From Azoarcus sp. (lineage in GTDB: Bacteria; Pseudomonadota; Gammaproteobacteria; Burkholderiales; Rhodocyclaceae): a DNA stretch of 17,515 bases. This document shows, one piece after another, positions 7,869-16,265 of the stretch. The position numbers and the translations under genes are program-made. The notes below the pieces were generated by a model, which saw only the letters and a program-made list of their open reading frames with translations, had not been told where the DNA came from and ran no database searches. The first letter of the stretch is position 1, and every line of letters starts with the position of its first letter. The stretch is from contig JAIRLA010000045.1 of assembly GCA_031259795.1 (NCBI GenBank), forward strand, positions 1 through 17,515. Direction: 5' to 3'.

Positions 7869-8499
7869 CCTCGAAGAGCAGGAGCAGCTTTCCCAGATCA
7901 AGGCGTGGTGGGAACAATATGGCAATCTGGTGGTGTCGCTGGCGGCGGCGGCGGCGGTGGCCATGGCGGGCTGGCAAGGGTGGCGCTGGTATCAGGGCGA
8001 CCAAGCCGCCGGAGCCGGGAGGTTGTATGCCGAATTGCAGCAGGCCGCCGCCGCTGGCGACACGCAGCGTTCCCGCGAAATCGCCGGAAGCCTGGTCAGC
8101 AAATACGCGGGCGCCGTGCAGGCCCAGTTGGGCGTGCTGCTCTCGACCCAAGTGCAATTCCGCAAGAACGAACTCGACAACGCGCTGCCCCAGCTCGAAT
8201 GGGCCGCCAGCGAGGGCAAGGACGCCGCGTTGCGCGAGCTTGCCCGCCTGAGGTGGGCTACGGTGCTGTTGCAAAAAGGAGATGCCGCCGCGGCGCTCGC
8301 CCGCTTGCAGCCCGCGCCGGAAGGCCCGTGGCGCGCCCGCTTCGAGGATTTGCGCGGCGATGCGCTCGCCGCGCAAGGCAAGGCCGGCGAGGCGCGCGCC
8401 GCATGGCAGGCCGCGCTCGACGCGCTCGACGGCGCGGAGGATGCCGGCAATTTCATGCGCGCCGTGATCCGCGCCAAACTCGAATCGGTGGAAGGTTGA
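7855..8499 (+). CDS. yfgM: YfgM family periplasmic chaperone / TPR-like membrane protein
   Basis: YfgM is an inner-membrane protein with a periplasmic TPR-like domain; in E. coli it binds PpiD near the Sec translocon and helps periplasmic traffic. The 214-residue product has a short cytosolic segment with [20 protein letters not shown] (4-23), typical of the family. A transmembrane helix spans about 24-42, then [13 protein letters not shown] and TPR-like helices (Tetratricopeptide_21 type) run to the end. The usual pairing with bamB and the hisS-yfgM-bamB-der order is kept. ATG 7855 has an excellent AAGGAG at 7843-7848 that lies inside the end of hisS. Its stop is 4 bases before bamB. A (GGC)5 tract at 7941-7957 encodes alanines within the membrane helix. 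Confidence 0.94.
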   Translation: MAVYDLEEQEQLSQIKAWWEQYGNLVVSLAAAAAVAMAGWQGWRWYQGDQAAGAGRLYAELQQAAAAGDTQRSREIAGSLVSKYAGAVQAQLGVLLSTQVQFRKNELDNALPQLEWAASEGKDAALRELARLRWATVLLQKGDAAAALARLQPAPEGPWRARFEDLRGDALAAQGKAGEARAAWQAALDALDGAEDAGNFMRAVIRAKLESVEG

Positions 8500-8503
8500 A
8501 ACA

Positions 8504-9637
8504 ATGATCCGCTCCATGCCGCGCATGTTGCTGTTGGCCGTGGCCCCGGCCCTTCTTGCCGGGTGCTCTTTGTTTTCCAGCGCGCCGCAGCCCGCTGACC
8601 TGGTCAAATTCACTCCGTCCGCCGAATTGCACGTGGCTTGGCGCGCCTCGGTGGGGGATGGGAAGGATTACGTATTCCAGCCCGCCGTGGTGGGCGAAAG
8701 CGTGTTCGCCGCGGGCGCGGATGGCTATGTCGCCCGCTTCGAGCAAGGCAAGAGGCTATGGCGGGTCAACACCAAATCCCGGCTGACCGCGGGCGTCGGC
8801 AGCGACGGCAATCTGGCGCTGGTGGTCAACGAGACGGGGCAGGTGATCGCGCTCGACGCCGAAACCGGCGAGGAGCGCTGGCGGGCCAACGCCGGAGTGG
8901 AAGTGCTGGCGCCGCCGGCGATCGGCGGCGGCGTCGTGGTGCTCAGGGCCTCCGATCATCGCCTGATCGGGCTGGAGGCCGAAAACGGACAACAACGCTG
9001 GCTCTACCAGCGCAGCACGCCGCCGCTGGCCTTGCGCAGTCATGCCGGCGTATTCATCGTGGACGAGGTTGCCCTCGTCGGCTTTCCCGGCGGCAAGATC
9101 GTCGCGGTGAGCCTGGAAAACGGCGGCAACCTGTGGGAACTCAATGTGACGAGGCCGCGCGGCGCCACCGAACTCGAACGGGTGGCCGATGTGGCGGGAA
9201 CGCCCGTCATCGGCCGCAGCGAAGTGTGCGCGGTGACTTACCAGGGACGCGCGGCCTGCTTCGATGTCAGCAATGGCAATGCGCTGTGGGCGCGCGATTT
9301 TTCATCGCACGTCGGCATGGATCGTGATGCCCGTTTTGCGGTGATCGTCGATGAGCGCGATTCCATACAGGCCCTCGATGTCTACAACGGCGCCACGACA
9401 TGGCGGCAGGATGCGCTGCCGCGCCGCAGGCTGTCGCGCCCGCTGATCGTTGGCGACTATGTGGTGGCGGGCGACGGCGAAGGCTATGTGCATGCCTTCA
9501 ACCGCGAGGACGGCGTGTTCGCCGCGCGCGCGCGCGCCGACAGCAGCGCGATCGCCGCCGATCCGCGCATCTGGGCGGACGGCTTTGTCGTCCAGTCGCG
9601 CGACGGGAAAATAGTTGCTTATGAAGTGCGGCGCTGA
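8504..9637 (+). CDS. bamB: Outer membrane protein assembly factor BamB
   Basis: BamB is an outer-membrane lipoprotein of the BAM complex, an eight-bladed beta-propeller that binds BamA and aids insertion of beta-barrel proteins. The 377-residue product has a signal sequence ending in the lipobox LLAGC with cysteine 21. PQQ-like/WD-like repeats follow through the rest, each with the pattern G-x-(V/I)-x-A-(L/F)-(D/N)-x-x-(T/N)-G-x-x-x-W. Examples are GQVIALDAETGEERWRANAG, RLIGLEAENGQQRWLYQ, GKIVAVSLENGGNLWELNV and DSIQALDVYNGATTWRQDA. The end, SRDGKIVAYEVRR, is typical. ATG 8504 follows GGAAGG (8490-8495) at good spacing. Its placement between yfgM and der is standard for proteobacteria. Nothing is missing. 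Confidence 0.97.
   Translation: MIRSMPRMLLLAVAPALLAGCSLFSSAPQPADLVKFTPSAELHVAWRASVGDGKDYVFQPAVVGESVFAAGADGYVARFEQGKRLWRVNTKSRLTAGVGSDGNLALVVNETGQVIALDAETGEERWRANAGVEVLAPPAIGGGVVVLRASDHRLIGLEAENGQQRWLYQRSTPPLALRSHAGVFIVDEVALVGFPGGKIVAVSLENGGNLWELNVTRPRGATELERVADVAGTPVIGRSEVCAVTYQGRAACFDVSNGNALWARDFSSHVGMDRDARFAVIVDERDSIQALDVYNGATTWRQDALPRRRLSRPLIVGDYVVAGDGEGYVHAFNREDGVFAARARADSSAIAADPRIWADGFVVQSRDGKIVAYEVRR
9523..9537. repeat. (CG)7C alternating tract inside bamB
   Basis: Fifteen bases of strict CG alternation encode part of the AARARAD segment near the C-terminus of BamB. Such tracts can adopt Z-DNA and can slip by two bases, which would frameshift the last propeller blade. The tract is seen directly; any effect is inference. 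Confidence 0.8.
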
Positions 9638-9670
9638 TCCGCGGCGCTCGCTCGTGGCGGGAATGCCATC

Positions 9671-11020
9671 GTGACGCCCACCATCGTCCTCGTCGGTCGC
9701 CCCAACGTCGGCAAGTCGACTCTGTTCAACCGCCTGACATGCAGCCGCGACGCGCTGGTCGCCAACCAGCCGGGCCTGACCCGCGACCGCCATTACGGCA
9801 TCGGCAAGATGGGCGCGCGCGCCTATCTGGTAGTCGATACCGCCGGGTTCGATCCGGTGGCCAAGGACGGCATCATGCACGAGATGGCGCGCCAGGCCGA
9901 ACAGGCGATTGCCGAAGCCGACGCCCTGCTTTTCCTGGTCGACGGGCGCGCCGGCCGCACGCCGCACGATGAGCAGATCGCCGCATACCTGCGCCGCGCG
10001 GGCCGTCCCGTCCACCTCGTCGTCAACAAAGCCGAGGGACTGGAACGGGCGGCGGCGGCGGCCGATTTCCACGCGCTGGGGCTGGGCCCGCCATTGCCGG
10101 TCTCGGCGGCGCACGGCGAAGGCGTGCGGCAATTGATCGACGCGGCGCTGGAGCCTTTCGGCGCGGATGAAAGCGAAGATGCGGGCGCGCACGAAACCAG
10201 GGGGCCGAGAGTGGCCATCGCCGGCCGTCCCAACGTCGGCAAGTCGACGCTGATCAATGCCCTGCTCGGCGAGGAACGGGTCATCGCCTTCGATTTGCCC
10301 GGCACCACGCGCGACGCCATTGCGATTCCGTTCGAGCGCGACGGGCGCGAATATACCCTGATCGACACCGCCGGATTGCGCCGGCGCGGCAAAGTATTCG
10401 AGACCATTGAAAAATTCTCGGTGATAAAAACCTTGCAGGCCATCGAGAAAGCCAACGTCGTCGTGCTCGTGCTCGATGCGGCGCAGGACATTTCCGACCA
10501 GGATGCGCACATTGCCGGATTCGTGCTGGAGACGGGGCGGGCGCTGGTGGTGGCGATCAACAAATGGGACGCCGCCGACCATTACCGCCGCGCGCGCATC
10601 AAGGATGACATGGCGCGCAAACTCGGATTCCTGTCGTTTGCCCGTCTCCACCATATCTCCGCGCTCAGGGCCGACGGGATCGGCGCGCTGCTGAAATCGG
10701 TCGATGCCGCCTATGGCGCGGCCATGACAAAGCTGGCCACGCCCCGCCTCACCCGCGTCCTGCAAGCCGCCGTGGCCCGGCAGGCGCCGCCGCGCGCGGG
10801 CGCGATACGTCCGAAGCTGCGCTATGCGCACCAAGGCGGCATGAACCCGCCCATCATCGTGATCCACGGCGCCTCGCTGGGCAGCGTGCCGGACGCCTAC
10901 ACGCGCTACCTCGAACGCATGTTCATGGAAGCATTCAAATTGCAGGGCACCCCGTTGCGCATCCAGTTTCGGACCGCGCATAATCCGTATGCAAGCAAGG
11001 CGGGGTCGCAATCGAAGTGA
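9671..11020 (+). CDS. der: Ribosome biogenesis GTPase Der (EngA)
   Basis: Der is an essential GTPase with two tandem G domains that acts in 50S subunit assembly. The 449-residue product shows GRPNVGKS twice (9-16 and 185-192), DTAG twice (56-59 and 232-235), NKAE (119-122) and NKWD (297-300). A C-terminal KH-like domain runs from about 360 ([22 protein letters not shown]) and ends in a short basic and serine tail. [10 protein letters not shown] (34-43) and [11 protein letters not shown] (210-220) are the switch I regions. The start is GTG at 9671, 33 bases after bamB, with a purine-rich GGCGGGA at 9657-9663 in position for binding; the nearby ATG at 9664 is closed at once by a stop. It ends before the largest gap in the co-directional run. 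Confidence 0.98.
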   Translation: MTPTIVLVGRPNVGKSTLFNRLTCSRDALVANQPGLTRDRHYGIGKMGARAYLVVDTAGFDPVAKDGIMHEMARQAEQAIAEADALLFLVDGRAGRTPHDEQIAAYLRRAGRPVHLVVNKAEGLERAAAAADFHALGLGPPLPVSAAHGEGVRQLIDAALEPFGADESEDAGAHETRGPRVAIAGRPNVGKSTLINALLGEERVIAFDLPGTTRDAIAIPFERDGREYTLIDTAGLRRRGKVFETIEKFSVIKTLQAIEKANVVVLVLDAAQDISDQDAHIAGFVLETGRALVVAINKWDAADHYRRARIKDDMARKLGFLSFARLHHISALRADGIGALLKSVDAAYGAAMTKLATPRLTRVLQAAVARQAPPRAGAIRPKLRYAHQGGMNPPIIVIHGASLGSVPDAYTRYLERMFMEAFKLQGTPLRIQFRTAHNPYASKAGSQSK

Positions 11021-11236
11021 GGACAAGGTTCGGAGCCGCGCGACGGAAGCGCGGCGAAACTGGACAGCGCGGCTATCGCGCGGTTATTGTCCTGATTGCG
11101 AAGTCGCACAAGCCGTGATTTTTGACTTTACCCCTATACCCGCAAGGCAGTTTCATCGCATACTTCCGCCGCTGGCGGCGGACAACGCTTCCATGCTTCC
11201 ATATTCCTATAAACACAAAAGAATCGAGGTTCCACG
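11021..11236 (+). other. Structured der-hfq intergenic region
   Basis: I see no gene in these 216 bases. Two inverted repeats sit just after der: CCGCGC (11036-11041) pairs with GCGCGG (11049-11054), and a two-part stem has GGACA (11062-11066) with TGTCC (11088-11092) enclosing GCGCG (11067-11071) with CGCGC (11077-11081). The right side of that second stem carries a 6-base bulge. Neither is followed by a T-run, so factor-independent termination is not supported. The second half (about 11115-11225) is much richer in A and T than its surroundings, which fits a promoter region for hfq. Confidence 0.6.
11208..11213 (+). promoter_or_regulatory. Candidate -10 box for hfq
   Basis: TATAAA lies in an AT-rich stretch 23 bases before the hfq ATG and differs from the -10 consensus at one base. 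No convincing -35 is found at 16-18 bases upstream. Transcription from here would start close to the ribosome binding site CGAGG (11225-11229), giving a very short leader. An upstream TTGACT at 11122-11127 is not at promoter spacing from it. Treat as weak. Confidence 0.28.
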
Positions 11237-11488
11237 ATGAGTAACAACAAGGGCCAGCTTTTACAAGACCCATTCCTGAACACGCTGCGGCGCGAGCATG
11301 TTCCCGTTTCCATTTATCTGGTCAATGGCATCAAGCTGCAAGGACAGATCGAGTCCTTCGACCAGTACGTCGTCCTGCTCAAGAATACCGTGACCCAGAT
11401 GGTCTACAAGCACGCGATTTCCACCATCGTGCCGGGACGTTCGGTCACCATCCCGCCGCCGCTGGACAGCGAAGGGAGCGCCAACTGA
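11237..11488 (+). CDS. hfq: RNA chaperone Hfq
   Basis: Hfq is a hexameric Sm-like protein that pairs small RNAs with mRNAs and controls stability and translation. The 83-residue product matches the family: [20 protein letters not shown] (6-25) holds the alpha helix and the Q/D residues of the proximal RNA site. Then come the Sm1 segment [20 protein letters not shown] (26-45) and the Sm2 motif YKHAIS (57-62). The tail after residue 66 is short (17 residues), as in betaproteobacteria, in contrast with the long tail of E. coli Hfq. ATG 11237 has CGAGG at 11225-11229. hflX follows 12 bases after the stop. E. coli Hfq represses its own translation; a similar loop here is only inference. Confidence 0.98.
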   Translation: MSNNKGQLLQDPFLNTLRREHVPVSIYLVNGIKLQGQIESFDQYVVLLKNTVTQMVYKHAISTIVPGRSVTIPPPLDSEGSAN

Positions 11489-11500
11489 ACGCGAGCGGCC

Positions 11501-12700
11501 ATGTTTGAGCGTCCGGCCAGCGGCGAGCGGGCCGTCGTCGTCCAGCTCGATTTCGGCCAGGGCGCGGTCGAGGAGCGCTTGGCGGAACTGAAACTCCTGG
11601 CATCGAGCGCCGGCGCCACGGTCGAAGCGGTGGTGGAAGGCCGCCGCGGCGCCCCCGATCCGGCGCTTTTCGCCGGCAAGGGCAAGGTCGAGGAAATCGG
11701 CGTGGCGTTGCGCGCGCACGAAGCCGATCTGGTGATCTTCAACCATGCCCTGTCGCCGGCGCAGCAGCGCAACCTCGAAAAAAGCCTCGAATGCCGGGTG
11801 GTCGACCGCAGCGCGCTGATCCTGGATATCTTCGCCCTGCGCGCGAAAAGCCACGAGGGCAAGTTGCAAGTGGAACTGGCGCAGTTGAGCCATCTGTCGA
11901 CGCGGCTCGTGCGCGGATGGACGCACCTCGAACGGCAAAAAGGCGGCATCGGTCTGCGCGGCCCCGGCGAAACCCAGCTCGAAACCGACCGCCGCCTGAT
12001 TGGCGAGCGGGTGAAACTGCTCAAATCGCGCCTTGCCCAGGTCGAAAAGCAGCGCCGCACCCGGCGGCGCGCGCGCGCTCGCCGCGACGTGCTCTCGGTG
12101 TCGCTGGTCGGCTACACCAACGCGGGCAAATCGACATTGTTCAACGCGCTCACGAAAGCGGGCGCTTACGCCGCCGATCAACTCTTCGCCACGCTGGACA
12201 CCACCTCGCGCCGGCTTTTCGTCGGTTCGGGCAACGTCGTCATCTCGGACACGGTCGGCTTCATCCGCGACTTGCCGCACGCGCTGGTGGCCGCCTTCCA
12301 CGCCACGCTCGAAGAAACCGCGCATGCCGATCTGCTGTTGCACGTCGTCGATGCGGCCAGCGAAGACCGCGACGCGCAGATCGCCGCCGTCGACGCGGTG
12401 CTCGACGAAATCGGCGCGACGGAGGCGCCGCGCATCCTCGTGTGGAACAAGATCGACCTCACTCATGCCACGCCCGCGGTCGTGCGGGACGCTTGTGATA
12501 GAATCGAGCGCGTTTTTTTGAGCGCCCGCACGGGCGACGGTCTCGGTCTGCTGCGCGAGGCGCTTGCCGGGGCGGCGCAGGCGGCTCTGGCTCCAGCCGG
12601 AATCGCCAGTGCGGGCGATTCCGATTCCGGCGCCGATCCTCGCGCGCACAATTCCGGTTCACGCCCGAGCGTGGGAACCCTCTTTCCTTGCGATAAATGA
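11501..12700 (+). CDS. hflX: GTPase HflX (ribosome splitting factor)
   Basis: HflX is a translational GTPase that splits stalled or heat-damaged 70S ribosomes. The 399-residue product has the N-terminal HflX domain (about 10-195), including FAGKGKVEEI (57-66), the signature GIGLRGPGETQLETDRRLI (149-167) and a long basic coiled helix (168-195). The G domain shows GYTNAGKS (204-211), DTVGFIRDLPH (250-260), NKID (316-319) and a SAR G5 motif (341-343). The tail after about 355 is Ala/Ser/Gly-rich and probably disordered. The start follows hfq by 12 bases with only a weak purine-rich site, so translation may be coupled. The name comes from the hflA locus shared with hflK and hflC, which follow directly here. 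Confidence 0.97.
   Translation: MFERPASGERAVVVQLDFGQGAVEERLAELKLLASSAGATVEAVVEGRRGAPDPALFAGKGKVEEIGVALRAHEADLVIFNHALSPAQQRNLEKSLECRVVDRSALILDIFALRAKSHEGKLQVELAQLSHLSTRLVRGWTHLERQKGGIGLRGPGETQLETDRRLIGERVKLLKSRLAQVEKQRRTRRRARARRDVLSVSLVGYTNAGKSTLFNALTKAGAYAADQLFATLDTTSRRLFVGSGNVVISDTVGFIRDLPHALVAAFHATLEETAHADLLLHVVDAASEDRDAQIAAVDAVLDEIGATEAPRILVWNKIDLTHATPAVVRDACDRIERVFLSARTGDGLGLLREALAGAAQAALAPAGIASAGDSDSGADPRAHNSGSRPSVGTLFPCDK
12598..12623. repeat. 10-bp inverted repeat in the 3' end of hflX
   Basis: CGGAATCGCC (12598-12607) is exactly complementary to GGCGATTCCG (12614-12623) with loop AGTGCG. An alternative pairing exists between GCCGGAAT (12596-12603) and ATTCCGGC (12624-12631). It lies in the region encoding the low-complexity tail of HflX, about 90 bases before hflK. 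There is no T-run after it, so it is not a plain terminator. It could be an RNA processing or stability element, or chance structure in a GC-rich tail. Confidence 0.7.
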
Positions 12701-12714
12701 ATACAGGCATTCTC

Positions 12715-13974
12715 ATGTCACTCAACGATCCGCGCTGGGGCAACCGCGGCGACAATGGAGCGCGCGGCGGCGGTCGCGGCGGCAACCAGGGGCCGCCCGA
12801 TCTCGAAGAAATCTGGCAGGATTTCAGCCAGCGCCTGTCCGGCATATTCGGTCGCCGCCGCACCGGGCCTTCCGGCCCCGGAGGAGGCGGGCGGGAGCCG
12901 GGCCTGTCGCCCCGGCAATTCAGCGGCGGACTGAGCCTGCTGATCCTGCTGGCGCTTACCGTCTGGCTGGCGAGCGGCTTCTACACCGTCGACACCAACG
13001 AGCGCGGCGTCGTGCTGCGGCTCGGCAAATACGTGGGCGTCACCGGGCCGGGATTGCACTGGCGCCTGCCGAAGCCGATCGAATCGCACGAAATCGTCGA
13101 CCTCACCGGGCTGCGCATGGTCTCGATCGGCAGCCGGGGCAACTCCCGCGCCCTGATGCTCACCGACGACCTGAACATCGTCAACGTCCAGTTCGCCGTC
13201 CAATACGTGCTCAAGAGCGATCTCGACGACAAGGGGCACGAAAGCGGCCCCCGCAACTTCATCTTCGAGAACCGCAGTCCCAACGAAGAATTCGTGCGCC
13301 AGATCGCGGAGACCGCCATGCGCGAAATCGTCGGCAAGAGCAAAATGGACTTCGTGCTCTACGAAGGGCGGGAGCAGATCGCGGACGCGGCGCAGAAGCT
13401 CATACAGGACATGCTGGATCGTTACAAATCCGGCATCAAGGTCAGCCGCGTCACCATGGAGGATGTCCAGCCGCCCGAACAGGTGCAGGACGCCTTCAAT
13501 GACGCCACCCGCGCCACGCAGGACTGGGAGCGGAAAAAGAACGAAGGCGAAGCCTACGCCAACAAGATCGTTCCGGAAGCGCAGGGCACCGCGGCCCGCC
13601 TGCGCGCCGACGCCGAAGCCTACCGCGCCCGCGTGGTCGCCGCCGCCGAGGGCGACACCGCCCGCTTCAGCCAGGTGCTTGCCCAGTACAAGCGCGCGCC
13701 GGAAGTGACGCGCGAGCGCATGTATGTCGAAGCGGTGGAAGAAGTGCTCTCCAGCGCCAGCAAGCTGTTGATCGACGTCAAAAGCGGCAACAACATGCTC
13801 TTCCTGCCGCTCGACAAGCTCGTGCAGCAGGCCGCCGCGCGCGGCGCCGCCTCCGCCGCGGCGAAACCGGACGATACGATATCCATCTTGCCGCAGGCGC
13901 CGTCTTCCTCCTCCTCTTCCGGAGGAGGGCGCGCCCGCGACCTGCTGCGCCACCGTGAACGGGGAGAACGTTGA
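12715..13974 (+). CDS. hflK: HflK, FtsH modulator subunit (SPFH/band 7)
   Basis: HflK forms with HflC a large membrane complex that encloses the FtsH protease and limits its access to membrane substrates. The 419-residue product has a Gly/Arg/Asn-rich cytosolic N-terminus (1-66), one transmembrane helix (about 70-88), and the SPFH domain from TVDTNERGVVLRLGKYVG (91-108) to about 290. A coiled, Ala/Glu/Arg-rich region and a Ser-rich tail follow. The insertion DLDDKGHESGPR (169-180) seems extra relative to relatives. I chose ATG 12715 because MSLNDPRWGN is the conserved family start and CAGG precedes it at 7 bases. ATG 12697 overlaps the hflX stop but lacks a binding site and adds only MNTGIL. 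The stop overlaps the hflC start (TGATG). Confidence 0.96.
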   Translation: MSLNDPRWGNRGDNGARGGGRGGNQGPPDLEEIWQDFSQRLSGIFGRRRTGPSGPGGGGREPGLSPRQFSGGLSLLILLALTVWLASGFYTVDTNERGVVLRLGKYVGVTGPGLHWRLPKPIESHEIVDLTGLRMVSIGSRGNSRALMLTDDLNIVNVQFAVQYVLKSDLDDKGHESGPRNFIFENRSPNEEFVRQIAETAMREIVGKSKMDFVLYEGREQIADAAQKLIQDMLDRYKSGIKVSRVTMEDVQPPEQVQDAFNDATRATQDWERKKNEGEAYANKIVPEAQGTAARLRADAEAYRARVVAAAEGDTARFSQVLAQYKRAPEVTRERMYVEAVEEVLSSASKLLIDVKSGNNMLFLPLDKLVQQAAARGAASAAAKPDDTISILPQAPSSSSSSGGGRARDLLRHRERGER

Positions 13975-14888
13975 TGCGCGACAAATCATCCTTGCTCGTC
14001 GGCGCAGTGGCGCTCCTGATCGCCGTCGCCGCGATGTCGGTGTTCGTCGTCGACCAGCGCCAGTATGCAATCGTATTCCAGCTTGGCGAGGTCAAGGATG
14101 TCGTCAAGGAACCGGGCCTGAAATTCAAGCTGCCGCTGATCCAGAACGTGCGCTATTTCGACCGCCGCATCCTGACCATGGACACATCCAGCCCCACGAA
14201 TGCGTCCGGCTTCGTGCGCGCGCAGGCCGAGCCGGAGCGCTTCCTGACCTCGGAAAAGCAGAACGTCATCGTCGACTATTTCGTCAAATGGCGGATCGTC
14301 GACCCCCGGCTCTATTACCAGGCGGTGGGCGAAGACGAATCCCGCGCGCGCGACCGTCTCAACCAGGCGATCAACGCCGGGCTGCGCGAAGAGTTCGGCA
14401 AGCGCACCGTGCATGACGTGATTTCCGGCGAACGCGACGCCATCATGCGGCAGATGAGCGAGCGCGCCGACAAGGACGCGCGCGGCATCGGCGTGGAAAT
14501 CGTCGACGTGCGGCTCAAAAGAGTCGAATACCCGGACGAAGTGTCCGCCAACGTCTATTCGCGGATGCAGACCGAAAGACAACGCATCGCCAACGAGCGC
14601 CGGGCGCGCGGCACCGCCGATGCCGAAAAAATCCAGGCCGAAGCCGACCGCCAGCGCACCATCATCATCGCCGAAGCGCAGCGCGACGCGCAGCGCATCA
14701 AGGGCGAAGGCGACGCGGGCGCGGCGGCGATCTATGCCGAGGCTTACAGCGCAGATCCGGAGTTCTACGCCTTCTATCGCAGCCTGGAAGCATACCGCGC
14801 CAGCTTCGCCAGCAAGCAGGACGTCATCGTCGTCGCGCCGGACGCGGATTTCTTCAAATACCTGAAAGCCCCCCGCGGCGCGCGCTGA
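13974..14888 (+). CDS. hflC: HflC, FtsH modulator subunit (SPFH/band 7)
   Basis: HflC is the partner of HflK in the periplasm-facing complex around FtsH. The 304-residue product has a single transmembrane helix at about 7-26 and FVVDQRQYAIVFQLGEV (24-40). An SPFH domain follows with GLKFKLPLIQNVRYFDRRIL and the family sequence VIVDYFVKWRIVDPRLYYQ. A helical segment rich in Ala/Glu/Arg (RQRIANERRARGTADAEKIQ) leads to the C-terminal EFYAFYRSLEAYRASFASK, typical of HflC. I prefer ATG 13974 to TTG 13971 because GGGGAG at 13961-13966 is well placed. It shares one base with the hflK stop codon, so the two subunits are probably translated together. Confidence 0.97.
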   Translation: MRDKSSLLVGAVALLIAVAAMSVFVVDQRQYAIVFQLGEVKDVVKEPGLKFKLPLIQNVRYFDRRILTMDTSSPTNASGFVRAQAEPERFLTSEKQNVIVDYFVKWRIVDPRLYYQAVGEDESRARDRLNQAINAGLREEFGKRTVHDVISGERDAIMRQMSERADKDARGIGVEIVDVRLKRVEYPDEVSANVYSRMQTERQRIANERRARGTADAEKIQAEADRQRTIIIAEAQRDAQRIKGEGDAGAAAIYAEAYSADPEFYAFYRSLEAYRASFASKQDVIVVAPDADFFKYLKAPRGAR

Positions 14889-14900
14889 CGCGAATTCCCG

Positions 14901-15095
14901 ATGGGCGCCACCCTGCTCACCGCCATCGCCCTGATGCTGATCCTCGAAGGAAGCCTGCCCCTGTTCGCCCCCGCCCTGTGGCGCGAGGTCTTCCGCTACC
15001 TCACCGACATGAAGGACGGACAGATCCGCTACCTCGGCCTCTCGTCCGTCCTGGCGGGGATCGCCCTGCTGTGCCTGTTGGTCTTCTGGAACTGA
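14901..15095 (+). CDS. DUF2065 (YjeT-like) small membrane protein
   Basis: This is a 64-residue hydrophobic protein with two predicted membrane helices, about 3-22 and 43-62. They are joined by a polar loop with [25 protein letters not shown]. The sequence matches the DUF2065/YjeT family, which commonly follows hflC in proteobacteria. Function is unknown; the position suggests, but does not prove, a link with the HflKC-FtsH complex. It starts 12 bases after hflC and ends 7 bases before hisZ. No strong ribosome binding site is visible, so coupling to hflC is plausible. Confidence 0.9.
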   Translation: MGATLLTAIALMLILEGSLPLFAPALWREVFRYLTDMKDGQIRYLGLSSVLAGIALLCLLVFWN

Positions 15096-15102
15096 TTCAC
15101 CG

Positions 15103-16263
15103 ATGCGCTGGGTCTTGCCCGATTACATCCAGGATGTCCTGCCGGACGAAGCCGCCCGGCTCGAAGATCTGCGCCGCCGCCTGCTCGACGCCTTCCGCGC
15201 GCATGGCTACCAATTAGTCATGCCGCCGCTGGTCGAATACCTCGACGCGCTCACCACGGGCGCGGGACGGGACCTGGGGCTGCGCACCTGTCAGTTGGTC
15301 GACCAACTCACCGGGCGCACGATGGGCGTGCGCGCCGACATGACGCCGCAAGTGACGCGCATCGACTCTCACCTGCTCAACCGCGCGGGCGTCTCGCGCC
15401 TGTGCTATTGCGGCAGCGTGCTGCACACAAAGCCCTCGTCCTTCACCGCCACCCGCGAACCCCTGCAACTGGGCGCCGAAATCTACGGCCATGCCGGGCT
15501 AGAAGCCGACATCGAAATCCTTCGCCTGCTGGACGGCGCCATGCGCCTGGCGGGCGTCCCGGCCACGCGCATCGAAATCGGCCACGTCGGGCTGTTCCAC
15601 GCCCTGGCCGCCCGCGCCGGTCTGGCGGACGCCGTGTGCGAAGAAGTCTTCGGCCTCCTGCAAGGCAAGGACATCCCCGGACTGCGCGCCCTGCTGGCGA
15701 CAAGCGAAACCTCCGCGCGCGAAGCCCTCCTTGCCCTGCCCGCCCTTTACGGCGGCGTCGACGCGCTCGACGAAGCCGCCCGCCGCCTGCCGCAAATCCC
15801 CGAAATCACCGCCGCGCTCGCCGACCTGCGCCGCCTGGCCGAAGCGCTTGGCGAACTACCGCTGGGCTTCGATCTCGCCGACCTGCGCGGCTACCACTAT
15901 CACAGCGGACTGGTATTCGCCGCCTACGGCGGCGGCGCGGCGGCGGCGCTGGCCGTGGGCGGGCGCTACGATCACGTCGCCGCGACTTTCGGGCGCGCCC
16001 GCGCGGCGACAGGCTTCAGCCTCGACCTGCGCGAACTGGCGCGCTGCCTGCCGCCGCCGCCGCCGTGCGCGGGCGCGATCCTGGCCCCGGCGCAAACCGA
16101 TCCGGCCTTGCGCGCCGAAGCCGCGCGCCTGCGGGCGGCGGGCGAAATCGTCGTGGACGCGCTGCCCGGACACGAAGGAACATGGAAAAACGCCGGCTGC
16201 GACCGGCAACTGGTGAAGCGCGCGGGCCGCTGGACAATCGCCGCGCTTGCCGAAGAGGAGTAA
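15103..16263 (+). CDS. hisZ: ATP phosphoribosyltransferase regulatory subunit HisZ
   Basis: HisZ is a catalytically inactive HisRS-like protein that forms an octamer with short-form HisG. It lets histidine inhibit the first step of histidine synthesis. The 386-residue product begins [20 protein letters not shown] and keeps the class II core: [17 protein letters not shown] (77-93), [13 protein letters not shown] (118-130) and VGGRYDHV (285-292). The HisRS segment RGLDYY is changed to [12 protein letters not shown] (261-272), the HisZ form. There is no C-terminal anticodon-binding domain, as expected. A (CCG)5 tract at 16051-16065 gives a run of prolines at about 317-321. It starts 7 bases after DUF2065 without a clear binding site, and purA follows at once. 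The order DUF2065-hisZ-purA is normal for betaproteobacteria. A short hisG should exist elsewhere in the genome. Confidence 0.96.
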   Translation: MRWVLPDYIQDVLPDEAARLEDLRRRLLDAFRAHGYQLVMPPLVEYLDALTTGAGRDLGLRTCQLVDQLTGRTMGVRADMTPQVTRIDSHLLNRAGVSRLCYCGSVLHTKPSSFTATREPLQLGAEIYGHAGLEADIEILRLLDGAMRLAGVPATRIEIGHVGLFHALAARAGLADAVCEEVFGLLQGKDIPGLRALLATSETSAREALLALPALYGGVDALDEAARRLPQIPEITAALADLRRLAEALGELPLGFDLADLRGYHYHSGLVFAAYGGGAAAALAVGGRYDHVAATFGRARAATGFSLDLRELARCLPPPPPCAGAILAPAQTDPALRAEAARLRAAGEIVVDALPGHEGTWKNAGCDRQLVKRAGRWTIAALAEEE

Positions 16264-16265
16264 AC

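Noticed and set aside
9302..11026. A 574-residue minus-strand frame opposite der
   Set aside because: It is antisense to Der, with all G-motifs present on the plus strand; no plausible protein is visible in the shadow frame.
12718..14070. A 450-residue minus-strand frame opposite hflK
   Set aside because: It is an antisense shadow produced by biased third positions; HflK is well supported.
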